From: Cyanoderma ruficeps
Lineage: Eukaryota; Chordata; Aves; Passeriformes; Timaliidae
Length of the DNA stretch: 64,000 nucleotides
Assembly (NCBI GenBank): GCA_008694505.1
Contig: VZDJ01000219.1
Location: 14,141,058-14,205,057 of the forward strand
Reading direction: 5' to 3'
Positions 45,966 to 58,755 of this stretch are shown piece by piece; the stretch's first letter is position 1; every line of letters starts with the position of its first letter. The translations under genes and the position numbers were made by a program. Under the pieces are notes generated by a model. It did no database searches and was not told where the DNA came from. It was given only the letters and a program-made list of their open reading frames with translations.

Positions 45966-46598
45966 ATGGCAGCGATGACAGAGACCAACAATATCCATGC
46001 AGTGAAGGAAGGGCCAGAAGGAGATGATGCCAAGTGCAGTTTCCACCACAGAATGTTCCTGGAACCCCAAGAGAAGAAGAGCAACATGAAGGCTCTGCTG
46101 GTTAAGCAAGCGAAGAAAACCTGCAGCTGCACCCCAGCCAAAATTAAAGATTGCGTTTTGGGGTTTTTCCCCATCTTACAGTGGCTCCCTAAATACAACC
46201 TCAGGGAGTATCTGCTGGGGGATGTAATGTCTGGTGTGATCGTGGGGGTGCTGCTGGTCCCACAGTCCATCGCCTACTCCCTCTTGGCTGGGCTGGAGCC
46301 CATCTACGGCCTCTACACCTCCTTTTTCTCCTGCATCATCTACTGCATCTTCGGCACCTCCCGCCACATCTCCGTCAGCATCTTCGGGGTGGTTTGCCTG
46401 ATGGTGGGACAGGTGGTGGATCGGGAGGTGGAGAGAGCTGGCTTTGACCCGGAGCCAGCCGTGCTCAGCGCCCTGCCAGCCCCGGGAGGGGACGGGAATG
46501 TCACCGGCAACGGGACGGCGCCTGCGCCGCTCTGTGACAAAAGCTGCTACGCCATGGCCGTGGCTGCCACCATGACCTTCATCTCTGGAGTTTACCAG
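45966..46598 (+). CDS. SLC26A2: SLC26A2 coding exon 2
   Basis: 211 codons; the exon itself begins at 45954 with 12 untranslated bases. Ends at GVYQ, phase 0, donor GTGAGG. Carries the N-terminal cytosolic part ([20 protein letters not shown]), the sulfate-transporter signature and the first membrane helices up to the glycosylated loop with paired Cys (CDKSCYA). Confidence 0.97.
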
Positions 46599-49500
46599 GT
46601 GAGGGGAGGTGGACAGACAGGTGTGGCGTGCAAATGGTTGTCATTCTTCTGCAGGGGATTGTCCCCATGCTGCCGGGCTGGCACGTAGCCTCGTTCTGTG
46701 CCTCAGGGCTGGAGGTCGCTGCGGTGCAGGAAACTCCTCGGGCTGCTCTCCCCACTTTACAACAGCTTTTCCTGCCTCCATTGCTTCTCTTTGCTTGTCT
46801 TTTGGGGAGTGCTCCCCATTTTTTCACAGCTTTTCCTGCCTGCATTGCTTCTCTTTCGGGGGCTGTAAGGACCTGCACCTCCAGCTCTCAAGGTCTGCTC
46901 ATCACCTTCCTTGCTGTGGCCTGAAGCTCTGTTTATTTTTTTTTTTTTTTTTGCATTAGACCCCATTTCGTTGCGCCAAAAGTTGGTGCATCAGCTCCTA
47001 ATTCCAGTCTTTTATCATTTGCCTCTAACAAAGAAAAATTTGGACAGTAAAAGTATCTCCAGTTTCCTTTTGTTTGTAAATGTGCTTTTCAAAATTCGCT
47101 GTTTGCCCTTTTGAAGCCAAAACAATGTTTTGCATGGAAAGGATTTTACTGAGAGGATACAATATATTTTGTATTTATATATCTCTGCTTATTTTCTCTG
47201 CAGAACTCACTGCTTGCCCAAATTAAAGCAGGTATCCTTGTTTTTAGAGTCTTATACATTGACCAGGATGGGATTATTTTTAGCAGCGCTGCAGAGCTGT
47301 GGTATTTGAGTTTGTGAGTTCACATTCATTTGTTCTCATCCGTCCAGGGTGACAACCAATCAAAATATCTAGGAGGAGAACAAAACTTGTTTGTGATACC
47401 TTAAAACACAGGTTTTGGACACAACCTGGAACTTTTTGTACTGCAAGTTCATCTTGAGTTATTTCAGAAATATTCTGGGCCTCCCAGAATTTTTGGGTTT
47501 CGTCTTTCATCCCTGTGGGACGGGTGCAGTTTTGGGGCTGTGAATTGCACTTAATATTCTTGGCAAGTACAAATACAATTAAGTTTCCTTATCTGGAGAA
47601 ATCAGATTAGTTTATTTTCAGTCCCTCTGAATATTAGGCATATTCTCTATAGGCCAACACCCTCAAATTTTTTTTCAACCCAAATCACGTTATTCTTTGT
47701 ATCAGAAACTTTACAGTCAAATCATAAAAAGCAAATCTTCTCACGCCTAAGTTAATACAGCCTAAGTAGGTAAGCTAATTATTGTTAATGTTTTACACTT
47801 AGAGCAACCTTGAATTAATTATCAAGGCTATAAAGGAGCCTTTGTGAGAGCTGTGAGCTGATTTCAGCCAGTCCAGGTCCCAAACCTGCCTTCTCTTCAG
47901 TAACTCTTTGAGATTATCATGGAGTTCCCAGTTATCTCTGTTTTTATGATCTGCAGCAGAGGAGTTTGCACCAACTTTCTGCAGTGCAAAGGACAGTTGT
48001 TACCCCACAAGCTGTGGTTTTATTGCAGGCTCTGAACTCCAGTGTAAGGCAGACAAGGGCCACCAGTAAAGTTTTAGATCCTTGCAAAGTTCACAGAGTT
48101 TAGAGAAACTGAAAGAGAAATGGCAAAAGCAGACGGTATTTCCAATGTGGAGTTTGGGTTTTTTTCCTAGATTTTCTTTTTTTCTTTTTTCCCCACCAGT
48201 GTAACTAGTAGATCAAACAGTAAACATTTATTCAGGGGATGAAGACCCCCAAAAAGCCTGGTTTGGATACTGGAGACTTTTTTCCCTGCTCAGACCATGC
48301 CTCATCCTCCAGGGCCATGCACAGTGTTGGGTTTTTTAATCCCAGCTGACAAAATCTGCGGGATGTGTGTCCTGACCTGTCGTGTGTGGTTGATTCCTTC
48401 CAGGTGGCCATGGGTTTCTTCCAAGTGGGCTTTGTGTCCGTGTACCTGTCGGATTCTCTGCTGAGTGGGTTTGTCACAGGGGCCTCCATCACTGTCCTGA
48501 CCTCACAGGTCAAGTACCTGCTGGGCCTGGAAATTCCTCGGAGCGGGGGCGTCGGCTCCCTCATCACCACCTGGATAAACATCTTCAGGAACATCCACAG
48601 GACCAACATCTGCGACCTCATCACCAGCTTCCTGTGCTTCCTGGTGCTCGTCCCAGCCAAAGAGCTCAACGAACGCTTCAAATCCAAGCTCAAGGCTCCG
48701 GTTCCAGTGGAGCTCTTCGTGGTCGTGGCAGCCACTCTGGCCTCTCACTTTGGGAAGCTGAGAGAGACCTACGGCTCCAGCGTTTCTGGGCACATCCCCA
48801 CTGGGTTTCTGCCCCCATGCCCTCCAGACTGGGGCCTGATTCCCAGCGTGGCACTGGATGCCATCCCCATCGCCATCATCGGCTTTGCCATCACCGTGTC
48901 CCTCTCGGAGATGTTTGCCAAGAAGCACGGCTACTCCGTGAGGGCCAACCAGGAGATGTACGCCATTGGCTTCTGCAACATCATCCCCTCCTTCTTCCAC
49001 TGCTTCACCACCAGCGCAGCCCTTGCCAAGACCCTGGTCAAGGAGTCCACGGGCTGTAGGACCCAAATGTCCGGCCTGGTGACCAGCCTGGTGATCCTCC
49101 TGGTCCTCCTCGTCATCGCGCCGTTGTTTTACTCCCTGCAGAAATGCGTCCTGGCCGTCATCACCATCGTCAACCTCCGCGGAGCCCTGCGCAAGTTCCG
49201 GGACCTGCCCAAGATGTGGCACCTGAGCAGGGTGGACACGGTGATCTGGGGGGTCACCATGGCAGCCACGGCGCTGATCAGCACCGAGATCGGGCTGCTG
49301 GTGGGGGTTTGCTTCTCCATGCTCTGCGTCATCTTCCGCACGCAGCGGCCCGAGGCGCCGCTGCTGGGCTGGGTGGCCGAGTCGGAGACCTACGAGTCCC
49401 TGTCTGCCTACAAGAACCTGCAGACCAAGCCTGGCGTTGTGGTGTTCCGATTTGAGGCCCCCCTCTACTACATCAACAAGGAGCGCTTCAAATCCTCCCT

Positions 49501-49894
49501 CTACAAGCAAACCGGCGTCAACCCCGTGTGGGTGAAGGCGGCCAAGAAGAAAGCAGAGAAAAGAATGCTCCGGGAGAAGGAGGCGAGGTCTGGGGACCAC
49601 CAGAGCGGCATCCCCGTGGATTTGGGGTCGGAACCTGTGGGGTTTCACACCATAGTGATCGACTGCTGTGCAGTGCAGTTCCTGGACACGGCCGGGATCC
49701 GCACGCTCAAGGAGGTCTGCAAGGACTACGCGGACATCGACGTGCAGGTGCTGCTGGCCCAGTGCAACCCTTCTGTCAGGAGCTCCCTGCTCCGAGGGGA
49801 GTTCTTCAAAGAGGGGGAGGACCACCTGCTCTTCCACAGCGTGCACCAGGCCGTGGACTTCGCCCTGGGCACGCAGGGTGCTTCCAAGAACTAG
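45966..49894 (+). CDS. SLC26A2: SLC26A2, sulfate/anion exchanger
   Basis: Plasma-membrane sulfate exchanger that supplies sulfate for proteoglycan sulfation in cartilage. Two coding exons, 45966-46598 (residues 1-211) and 48404-49894 (residues 212-707), join at phase 0. A cytosolic N-terminus is followed by the SLC26 transporter core with the signature [41 protein letters not shown]-glycosylation sites in [36 protein letters not shown] and [22 protein letters not shown]-terminal STAS domain spans about residues 556-700 with [20 protein letters not shown]. Length is near the 739 residues of human; the tail after STAS is shorter. The first ATG of the exon is chosen (GTGATGG); a second in-frame ATG lies 9 bases on. 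Identity is secure. Confidence 0.97.
46599..48403 (+). other. SLC26A2: SLC26A2 intron 2
   Basis: AT-rich intron with donor GTGAGG and acceptor TTCCAG. Its 5' part holds two similar blocks (about 46760-46860) around the phrase CACAGCTTTTCCTGCCT, a small local duplication. Nothing coding is seen. Confidence 0.75.
48404..49894 (+). CDS. SLC26A2: SLC26A2 coding exon 3
   Basis: 496 codons plus TAG at 49892-49894, in one large exon as in human. Holds most membrane helices and the whole STAS domain. A 525-residue antisense frame over this exon is a shadow caused by its codon composition. Confidence 0.97.
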   Translation: MAMGFFQVGFVSVYLSDSLLSGFVTGASITVLTSQVKYLLGLEIPRSGGVGSLITTWINIFRNIHRTNICDLITSFLCFLVLVPAKELNERFKSKLKAPVPVELFVVVAATLASHFGKLRETYGSSVSGHIPTGFLPPCPPDWGLIPSVALDAIPIAIIGFAITVSLSEMFAKKHGYSVRANQEMYAIGFCNIIPSFFHCFTTSAALAKTLVKESTGCRTQMSGLVTSLVILLVLLVIAPLFYSLQKCVLAVITIVNLRGALRKFRDLPKMWHLSRVDTVIWGVTMAATALISTEIGLLVGVCFSMLCVIFRTQRPEAPLLGWVAESETYESLSAYKNLQTKPGVVVFRFEAPLYYINKERFKSSLYKQTGVNPVWVKAAKKKAEKRMLREKEARSGDHQSGIPVDLGSEPVGFHTIVIDCCAVQFLDTAGIRTLKEVCKDYADIDVQVLLAQCNPSVRSSLLRGEFFKEGEDHLLFHSVHQAVDFALGTQGASKN

Positions 49895-50800
49895 CTTGGA
49901 AAGGCAAGAGATTGGAAGAACGCCCGGGCGAACGCGTGTGTGTGTCTTTGCGATGGGTGTGTGTGTGTGCTCAGAGAGCAGGGCAGCGCGCTGGTGCAAT
50001 CCCTCTGGAGTTACCTGCCAGGGGGAGTGATCCCATGGGAGGTGCTGAATGAAGGCAGTTCTCAACTCGACTGTGGCCAATCTGCAAATCTGGAGTTTGA
50101 GCAGGGCTGTTCATCTCACGTCTCCTCTCTGGAGCTTTCTGTGTCTCAGTTCCACTCTGAAGTTGTGATTAAGTCTCTTTTGCAACCCTGCCCTTGTGGA
50201 TGGGGTGGGATTTTGGGGTAGTCTGAACATCCTGTCCAGATGAAGAATGAGACAACTCCTTTCTCATCCCTCATCCTGGCATTGCTTTCCATCACCACAC
50301 CCTTGTTTGCCAGGGGATGCCTGCCAGGGACTGTTTGCTCTGGCCTTACTGGGCAGTGTTTGATTTTCCCTGAATCTCAGATAGAGAAATCTAATCTAAA
50401 CATGCAGGCAAATATCTTAATGAATATCTTCTAACCAAGCACCTCTCACCTCCAGAGGTTTTGGCACCGCCTCCTAATTCAGCCAGGCCACAAGGGCATG
50501 GTTCTCTCATTTCTCCACAGGACCTGACCTGCCTGTGCCCATAGAAAGGCTCTCCAGCTTGATTTTAATGAATTCTTCTTTTCATAGATGACTCTTTAGC
50601 AATCTGATTCATTCTTATGGTCAGTCAACTGTTTTCCTAATATTTAGGAACTCTTTAGAATTGCGAAGGTTAGATATGGAAAATATCTAGTTCTTTAATT
50701 TTAACCAAAAAAAGTCCCTTCTAGGCAGATCTTTATAGCAGGCAAAGAGAATCACGTGCACCAAAGTGAAAAGGGACAAATAAATTATCCAACATCTGCC
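49895..50800 (+). other. SLC26A2: SLC26A2 3'UTR (minimum)
   Basis: Non-coding sequence after the stop becomes AT-rich from about 50,350. The first AATAAA is at 50779-50784; others at 52422 and about 52976 could serve longer forms, and human SLC26A2 has a long 3'UTR. A short GT run lies at 49936-49970. Confidence 0.5.
50779..50784 (+). terminator. SLC26A2: Candidate poly(A) signal AATAAA for SLC26A2
   Basis: First canonical hexamer after the stop codon, about 885 bases downstream, in GGGACAAATAAATTATC. It may not be the only site used. Confidence 0.4.
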
Positions 50801-51626
50801 CAAATGTGTCCATATCACACAGACTTTGTGCATGAATTTATTGTCTATAAACCCTTTGCTCTATCCTGGGCTTTATGCAGTGGGAGTGCACAGACCGTTG
50901 GAAAAGGAGCCAGGAAAACTCTTTCCTGATTTTTTTTTTTTTAAGCAGGTCAGTGTAAATAGAGCTTTTTACTTTGATTTTAAATTATGTGGAAGTGAAG
51001 AGTGCCTGCTTTTCATGCTAAAATAGAAGGGTAAGAAGAGATTCTCTTTCCTCACAGCAGTAGAATACAATTGTGAAGGCGACTTGGGAGATTAACAGCT
51101 TTTCCTGAATTCCAGCTATACACGGCACACACCCCTGGAAGAGTGTGCCTTCCTCTCAGAGGAGTTTACAATCTGAATTTTGGTGCTTCACAGCTTTTAA
51201 AAGGGAAAGGTGCTGTGTACAGACAATAGTCTCATCCTTAACAATTCAAAAATGATGAGTCAGAAGCCAAAAGAGGCATAAAATCCAATATGAGTTGTGA
51301 GATCTTTATTAAATAGAAAGATGTCTTGAGTTTAAACTGTTTTGTTGGGTTTTTTTGGTTTATTTTTTTCTGAACAAGGACCGGTAACTATTCTCTTCTT
51401 TCTGTGAAAAGCCGAATGTCATGGATGACTTCACTCTGGGAGCCTCAAAGAAGGATGAGGCAGCAGGAAGATGAGTCCTTTTTTGTGTTCACTGAACTTA
51501 CTGCATTTTTTAGGACACCAGAGCAGCACAGAAGCACCGGGGGAGGTGAGGGGTGGCTGTGGCACAGCTTGGAAAAGGAGAACCTCACTGATCTCCACTC
51601 ATCCCGTGTCCTGGTACAGGCACTGG

Positions 51627-51766
51627 TGAGGAAAGAACCCTCTGTGTGTCACTGAGAAAAGCCTGCAGTGCTCAAACCCCACAAATACTGTTCTGCTGAG
51701 GAAAGAACCCTCTGTGTCACTGAGAAAAGCCTGCAGTGCTCAAACCCCACAAATACCGTTCTGCCT
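51627..51766. repeat. About 70 bp tandem duplication
   Basis: GAGGAAAGAACCCTCTGTG through CACAAATACTGTTCTGC occurs twice in a row, the second copy lacking a GT and carrying one C for T. Confidence 0.9.
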
Positions 51767-54700
51767 CAGCCTTGAGGTTTGTTTATGAATCCCAAATTCT
51801 GCTGAATTTCTCCTTCGCTGCCGGAACCTCCTGAATGGACATTTTTATTCTGGGCTGAGGTTCCTTTATGCAGTCTGGGGAGGTGTAATCCCTGAACAGG
51901 CATTGCCAGAGAGGATTGGGCTGAGCTGTATAAAATCAGCGAGCAGGGTCATGTTTTTAGGCTGTATTTCAGTTTTGAACCAAACCTGTTTTGTGTGGAG
52001 CCCCTGGGCGGGGAGGTTTGTCCCCACAGGGGTGGCAGTGCCATGGCCTGGGGGACTCCCTTTGCAGCCCAGTTTGTTCACACCATCAGGAGGAATCTCT
52101 GGAACTTTGAACAAAAAGCCTCGATGCAGTTTTGAAATGCCGATTTTTTTAACTCCTGTTTTGCCAGAGGGCAGAGCAGCGCCAGAAGCACTGAAAGTGC
52201 CGGTGACAAACAGCACCAGCACAGCGCTTGTTGCAAATGGGGTTTTTTTGTTGTTGTTGTTGCAAATGCGGGGTTTTTTTTGTTATTGCAAATGTTCCTG
52301 CCTTCCTGCGGCTGCTTGTTCTCATCCCTTTGCCCTGGGCGTGGGCTGGACACAGGGAGAGGAGGAAGGAGCTACTGGCCCGGAGACTTCAGGGCAGGTC
52401 AGCCACGGGTGGACAGAATCAAATAAAAACTGCTCAGGGTGATTCTTTCCTCTTTCCCTCTCTCCCATGTCCTTTCCATGCTGCCCAGCTGGAGATTTTT
52501 TTCTTTTTTTCACCTGTTTGTGTAACAGAATTCCAAACTTTTCTTTATTAAAAGATGGTTTTGCAAATCCATTCCTACCTGTGCCAGGAAGGGAGGAATA
52601 GCAATGTTAACTCCAAAAAGGACCCACTTCCCACAACTGGTGGGACGTGTATTTGTGGCTCCTGGGTGTTTATTTACATAAAAGCACTATAAAACAGCCA
52701 TAAAATGATTTTTTTTCATGTAATTAAATTAGATTATATCTAAAAGATGTGCTGGAGATTACCTGGAGCACGTTGCATTTGGCCTCAGTGCTGTTTGTGC
52801 AGCCTCCAAATCCCATTTCCAGCAAAACACAAGAAACTATTAAAATGCAACAGCAAAAGCAGCCAGGCCACCAAAAGAAATACTTTTAATGTTCTTATTT
52901 AAAATAACGTCCAGCGGTCATAGCATTAATAAGTATCTATTAATTCATGCTGGCCTGGCTGAAAGGGAACTGAAATAAATGCCAGAGAGTTCAGTGCAAT
53001 AGGGAGTTCTTGGGAATTAACTGGAGATTAAAGATAATTATGTCTGGAATTTCTTAGAACGGTGGGTCTCAGCCCTCTTCCTTTTAGGCCTGGAATGGTT
53101 TTTTAACAATGACATGAATCTGATTTGAGCCTAGGGGCAAGCTGCACATTTCGCTTGCATTTGTTTATGGAGCCTTTAAGGCAGTTCAGTTTTATCTTTA
53201 GGAATTGGGGATCACTGATTGGGAACTTTGCCTCTACAGCATTTTTTTTTATAAAGGAATTCCATGTATTTATATATTTTGCTGCTGGCATTCAGCAGCA
53301 GCCGAATTTATGCTTTTTATCCATTTATGCTTTTGTGATCTTCCTGTCCTGCCCTGGAAAGGGCTCTCCTGCCTTCTCCTGCTTTAAATGAGCAGTGATA
53401 GGCATGTGCCAGGATTTTTAAGGGGAAATCTGCCACACTCACTGCTCCCTGAGCCTTCCCTCATCCCCTGAATTTGTAAATGATGGGAAGAGGGACCCTC
53501 AGAACGATCGGGTTTGGGTTGTTCATCAGCCTGGAGCGGGGATGTTCCTCCCAGGTGCAACCTTCAGAACCCCAGGCCAGACTGGAAGCTGCTATAAATC
53601 CCTTCAACTCTATTCCCAAACGTCCTAATCAGCAATTATCAGTCTAAATGAGGAATTAAGAGATCGTTAGCACGTTCATTAATGACAACAACAGAGCATT
53701 ATGGAAATGAACGCTCTCAGTCTCGGCTGTTCTGGAAATGTTCTGTAGCTCTCTCCTGCTGGATGCCATCCTCTGTTTTTCTCTGTTTTGGTTTTTTTTT
53801 TCCTCCTGTGTTGCTGCTGTGGCCGAGTGGTGTCAGTTCCTCTCAGGCAGCTGCACTAAGAAATATTTCACTCTTCTGAGTGTTTTGACACAAAAACCGT
53901 TTTCAGTCCACAAAACAGGGCCGGGCGCTGCGGCGGGCACGAGGTGCTGGTTTTGGGTTTACACTGACACTGCCAAGCCGAGATTTAATGCTGCTGATTT
54001 CCTTGGAGCTCCACCTGCTCCCAAACACCGCAGGACCAGCCTCCCCCTTCCTGGGGCTTCTTTCTGTGTTTTGCTGCAAGACACTGAATATTGACTGTAA
54101 ACTGGAGGAGCCGAGTGTGTCGGTGTTCCATGTGACCTGCAGCTCGGTTTTCGTGATCTCTTGATAAAGCCAAAGCTCCTGAAGAGTAAAGTGAGTGTAA
54201 AACCACCCCAAAAACCTCCAGTCCTCTGGGAGAACCAGGGCTGGCTGAGGGGCCCCACACTGGAGCCTGGTTTGGGGCTGGCAGAGGTTTTGTGGGGATG
54301 TTTGTGCTGCCCAGGAGCCACAGAGGAACCCGGAGGTGTCTTTATTATGGGATTACTTTATTATGGGATTGCTGTGATTTGGTGTCGTGCCTTTGCCCGC
54401 AGTGAGTGTGGCACGAGCTGCCTGTGTAGAAATCAGGGATTTCTGGGCTCGTGGTTCTTTCTTTTTGTCTCATTTTAATCTCAGGCCAGCAGAGCTGCAG
54501 CCATGGAAGGTTCTCCTTTCTGAGAAAAAGCTCAGCCACCTTTTTGTCTCTGTTGTTTCTGCTGGCTTTTTCTTTTGCCAAGAGGTTAAAACCCACTGCT
54601 GGTGGGGCTGAAGGGCAGAGGTGAGAATTGCAAGCAGGAAAACCCCCTGGTTTAAGCCATGCCTTGTGCTGAGGTTGGGGAACTCTGTCCTAGCTCCAGC

Positions 54701-56384
54701 TGAGGGTGACACTCTTCAGGCAAAAATCTATTTCAGGGCATTATCTCCTGTTGTGAGTTGGGCTTTTTCCCACCTGCTTTGGAAAAGCGATTAAATGCTT
54801 GAGGTAATTGACATTTTTTAATTACTTTATTTTTTTCGTGGACATTTCCAAGCTGATGAAGCTGTGATGCAAATACCCCAGTGCTGCTCTTGCCATGCTG
54901 GGCCTTCGTGTCACTGGGATTGTTCTGCCGGGTGTGGGACGGTGCTGTGGGACTCCAGTGTCGATGTCATTCCAATATTGCTGCATTTCTCCACACCACA
55001 AGGGTTTGCAATTCCCTGCTGGCACAGACAAGAGGAATCCTGTCTTTAGTGCAGGCTTTGCACTGGGAATGACCTCGTTAAGTCCCAAGAATTAATTACG
55101 CCAGGTCGTCGTCTTTATAAGCCTTTGGAGGATCAGCTGCTCATGTGAAAATCAACCTGGTCTTTGTAATTTCAGTCAAATTCTATCTGGAGTGGAAATA
55201 ATTCTGAGCCTTGCTTTTTCTTTCGAGATCATCGCAGTGCTAAAAGCAAGGCCTCTGCTTAGGTGAAATGGCAAATATTTATTTTATATATATTTAGTTC
55301 GTAGCATAATTAGTACCTGTCTGTTTTGTTTTCTAGAGATGCTGTAAGCTAAGGCATAGTGGCATTCTTTGATGTGCAAATTCATCAAATATTTCAGCAT
55401 TGGAGGGAGAACCAAATTTCCATTGAGGTGAAATTACTGCTTAAATATTTGAATCCCAGCTCTGACAGCACTTAGTCCAACTCGCAAGTGATTTAAATAT
55501 TCTACGTGTGGATAGGAAACATTTTGTTGAACTTGGGTCCAATTTTTAATATCTGATTTTTTACTTGAATAAATTTTATGTACGTTTGAAATGCAATCAA
55601 AACATGATTAAGGAGAGGTAAAACCTCACTTTTTTTATGACAGGCACATGATGCTTTGAGTCTTTAGTTTCGTGTTCCTGACCATCTCTAATATGTTCTG
55701 GGGTGTGATTTTCTTAATAATTGAAAATCCAGAATAATTTTGGATAGTCGTGGAGTGTCTTCTGCAGAGCCAACAAAATGGCAAACTGTGCCTGGAGTTT
55801 GTTGGGGAATCAGTTTAACCCAACAGGATCTCAGGGCTGGAGCAGACCCCATTGGTCAGCAGACCTGACCCGTTTCCAAAATAATTTACGTGTTGTTGGA
55901 GTAAAACGTGGGGAAATTGTGGAGTGTGTAGAAAAGATCACTTCTTTTGTTTTGCCGTGAGTGGTCTGTGCAGTAAAAACGAGCTGTAAAAGGCCCCGGC
56001 TGGGTGGTGGGGCTGGGGGAGCTGTGTCACTCCCTGCTGGCAGGGACTGTCCCCATGCCCAGTGTGGGGACAGAGGTGATGCCACCAGCCCCTCCCTCAC
56101 TGCTGGGCTCACCAAGAAACCTTTGTATGGAAATTTTGATTTTGTCAGAGGTTTTCTCACGTCCTGCCATCAGTTCTGTGCCCACCCTCTCCTTGCCCTG
56201 TCCTGGCTGAGCTGTATCCATTGTCATTTTTAACTGTACTTGTGCCTTTTTTGTCACTGGAGATTTGTTAGCATGAGGATTTTCTGTCAAATCTGGTGAA
56301 AATCATTGGGATTTCTTCAGCACAATTAAAAGATGAGATTTATGGGGGTTTTTTTGTTGTTGTTGTTGTCGTCACATAAATTGA

Positions 56385-56790
56385 TGGTTGATCACAGGCT
56401 GGAAGGGACCACAGAGGGTCACTTGTGTCACCTCCCTGCTCCAGCAGGGCCACCCCAGGGCACAGGAATGTGTCCAGACGGCTCTGGAATATCCCCGGGG
56501 AGGAGATTCCATCCTTTCTCTGGTCTCTGAGTGTCCCAGGACACTCTGCTGGCTCAGGGACAGCTCCTCATCCCCCAGAACCCCCAGATCCTTCTCCCCA
56601 GCTGGGCCCCCAGCCCAGCTGCTCCATGGGGCTGTTCCTCCCCGGCTGCAGGACCTTGCACTGGCCCTGGATCATTTCAGGCAGTTCTTTGCCCACCTCT
56701 CCCCCTGCCCAGGCCCTTTGGGAGGGCAGCAGAGCCCTCAGGGCTGGTGGCTGCTCCTCAGCCAGTCCTTGGTGGGTGAGTGACACAACA
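56385..56790 (-). mobile_element. CR1 fragment, reverse orientation
   Basis: CACAGGCTGGAAGGGACCAC, CAGCAGGGCCACCCCAGGGC, GTCCAGACGGCTCTGGAATA and CCCCCAGATCCTTCTCCCCA follow the reverse complement of CR1 from its 3' end leftward; the right edge is approximate. Confidence 0.75.
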
Positions 56791-57054
56791 CTGGGCCGGC
56801 AGAGCCCTGGGGACACCAGTGACACCGCCCAGCCTGACCCTGTGCCCCTGGGGTCGGCCAGGTCTCAATCCACCCCTCTGCCCCCGTGCCCAGCCTGGCT
56901 TTGCTCAGGAGGAGGAGAGACAGTCAAGGTGGACAAAGCTCGCTGCTCTGCCTTAGGGGATGCTGCAGCTGTGAATTTTGGACAGAAAAGCCAGGACTGC
57001 TGAGCTCCTGTTTGCCGTGGCAGTTCCCTGTTTGCCCTGGCAGGCCCTGCTGAG

Positions 57055-57360
57055 GTGTGCAGTGTACACACAGCTGTGTGCCCTGTTCCCACAGAGGTGT
57101 GCCCTGTTCCCTCACACACAGATGTGTCCCCTGTTCCCACAGAGGTGTGCCCTGTTCCCTCACACACAGCTGTGTCCCCTGTTCCCACAGAGGTGTGCCC
57201 TGTTCCCTCACACACAGAGGTGTCCCCTGTTCTCAGATGTGTCCCCTATTCTCACAGCTGTGTCCCCTGTTCTCAGATGTGTCCCATGTTCTCACAGCTG
57301 TGTCCCCTGTTCTCAGCTGTGTCCCCTGTTCTCAGACGTGTCCCCTGTCCCCTCACTCTC
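57055..57360. repeat. Minisatellite in the SLC26A2 to paralogue spacer
   Basis: Units such as GAGGTGTGCCCTGTTCCCTC with ACACACAG, changing on the right to shorter GTGTCCCCTGTTCTCAG units. Open in several frames on both strands because of the repeat, not because it codes. Confidence 0.9.
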
Positions 57361-57661
57361 GTGGGTCCTCAGGGCACTGACTGATGGCACTTTCACCTTG
57401 CTCTGCCCCAGCTGTTCTGCGGGGCCAGGGCAGGGTTTGTCGTGGCATGAGCGACCACAATCAGGGTGTGGGGACAACGAGGACCCGTGTGCCGGGGAGC
57501 AGCACCCTCCTGTGGGCCAGCTCTGAATTCCTGAAGTGCAGGAACGGTCAGGTTTGCTGCTACTTGGACTTTACAATAGGTGTGGTCACAGCACCTGGTA
57601 TTTCATACTCAGCCTTGCAAAATTGCTGCCGTGTGTTTCAGTGTTCCTTGGGATAAACCAA

Positions 57662-57882
57662 GCTCTGCCAGGGGAGGTTTAGGTTGGATTTTGGGAAAGG
57701 TTCTTCCCCCAGAGGGTGCTGGCACTGCCCAGGCTCCCCAGGGAATGGGCACGGCCCCAGAGCTCCAGGAGAGCCTGGACAGCGCTCCAGGGATGCCCAG
57801 GGTGGGATTTTGGGGCTCTGCAGGGCCAGGAGCTGGACTTTGATGGTCCTTGTGGGTCCCTTCCCTTTGATTCTGTGATTCC
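57662..57882 (+). mobile_element. CR1 fragment (3' end)
   Basis: GGGGAGGTTTAGGTTGGATT, GGGAAAGGTTCTTCCCCCAG, GACTTTGATGGTCCTTGTGG and the tail TTTGATTCTGTGATTCC; + orientation. Confidence 0.8.
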
Positions 57883-58610
57883 ATGCCAGGCTCAGGTCAT
57901 GGGCAGTAAGAGCCAGAAAAACCCGTGAGCAGCTGTGAGGGCAGTTCTGGGCAGTTCCTGTGACATTCCGTCTGCAAATGTGTCCTTGAGTCATGGAAAA
58001 GACTTTCCTGGCCCAGCACGGCTCAGCCTTTACCTGAGGATGCCTTTTACCTCAGGGGACCTCTGTGCAGTTTTTGTGTTGGTGCCAACAGAGCAGAAGG
58101 AGCACTGGGTTATGGGGAATGTCCCCAGGAGTTTCCTCCTGAAAAGCAGAGAACAGCCACTGCCTGCAGCAAAATGAGTCTGGCTCACAGCTGAGACATC
58201 CAGCTTCAGCCAGCAGTGCATTTACCTGTGCTGCTTTCTGCTCTGCCTCACCTGGGGTTAACTAACCCTTGCCTTCCACACTCCTGGACTTGGTGGGACC
58301 CCCCAGCCCCATCTGCTGGGTCTGGGGAGGTTTGGGAAAGGTGTCCCAGGGCTCCAGCCCCTTCAGAGCCCTCCCACACAAACTGCTGAGCACTTTGTCA
58401 CAGATCTGCAGCACTTCCTCAGGGAGAAGCTTCATCACCCCTTTTCCCAAACCTGTGGGCTGCCACCACACCCTGTGACAGCATCCCGATGTTTGAGTGC
58501 TGGGAAAAAGCTTCTCCTTCTGTTTAAAATCTGCTGGAAGATCCAGTCCTGTCAGGAGATTAGATCAGGTATTGGGAGAAAATTCTTCACTGAGCTGGAA
58601 GATCAGCTCA

Positions 58611-58755
58611 TTCCCAACTCCATCCACTCTCCCAGGTTGCTCCAAGCCCTGTCCAGCCTGGCTTTGGACACTTCCAGGGATGGGGCAGCTTTTCTGGGCA
58701 CCCTGTGCCAGGTCCTCACCCCCCTAACGATGCCAAACATCCTGGCTGGGTTCCA
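58611..58755 (-). mobile_element. CR1 fragment, reverse orientation
   Basis: CCAGGTTGCTCCAAGCCCTG and TTGGACACTTCCAGGGATGG are reverse-complement CR1 phrases; a few tens of bases to the left (TTGGGAGAAAATTCTTCACTG) may be a second, + oriented scrap. Confidence 0.65.

Noticed and set aside
45575..46027. Upstream extension of SLC26A2 translation through the 39 bp repeats
   Set aside because: The open frame through the repeat differs from the SLC26A2 frame at 45966, and a good acceptor at 45952-45953 separates them.
48503..50080. 525-codon open frame on the minus strand over SLC26A2 exon 3
   Set aside because: It is the antisense shadow of a highly conserved coding exon, has His/Asp/Gly-biased composition and no recognisable domain.
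56978..57526. 182-codon forward frame with CALFPHTQ-type repeats
   Set aside because: It runs through a minisatellite and is mirrored by open frames in other frames and on the other strand.
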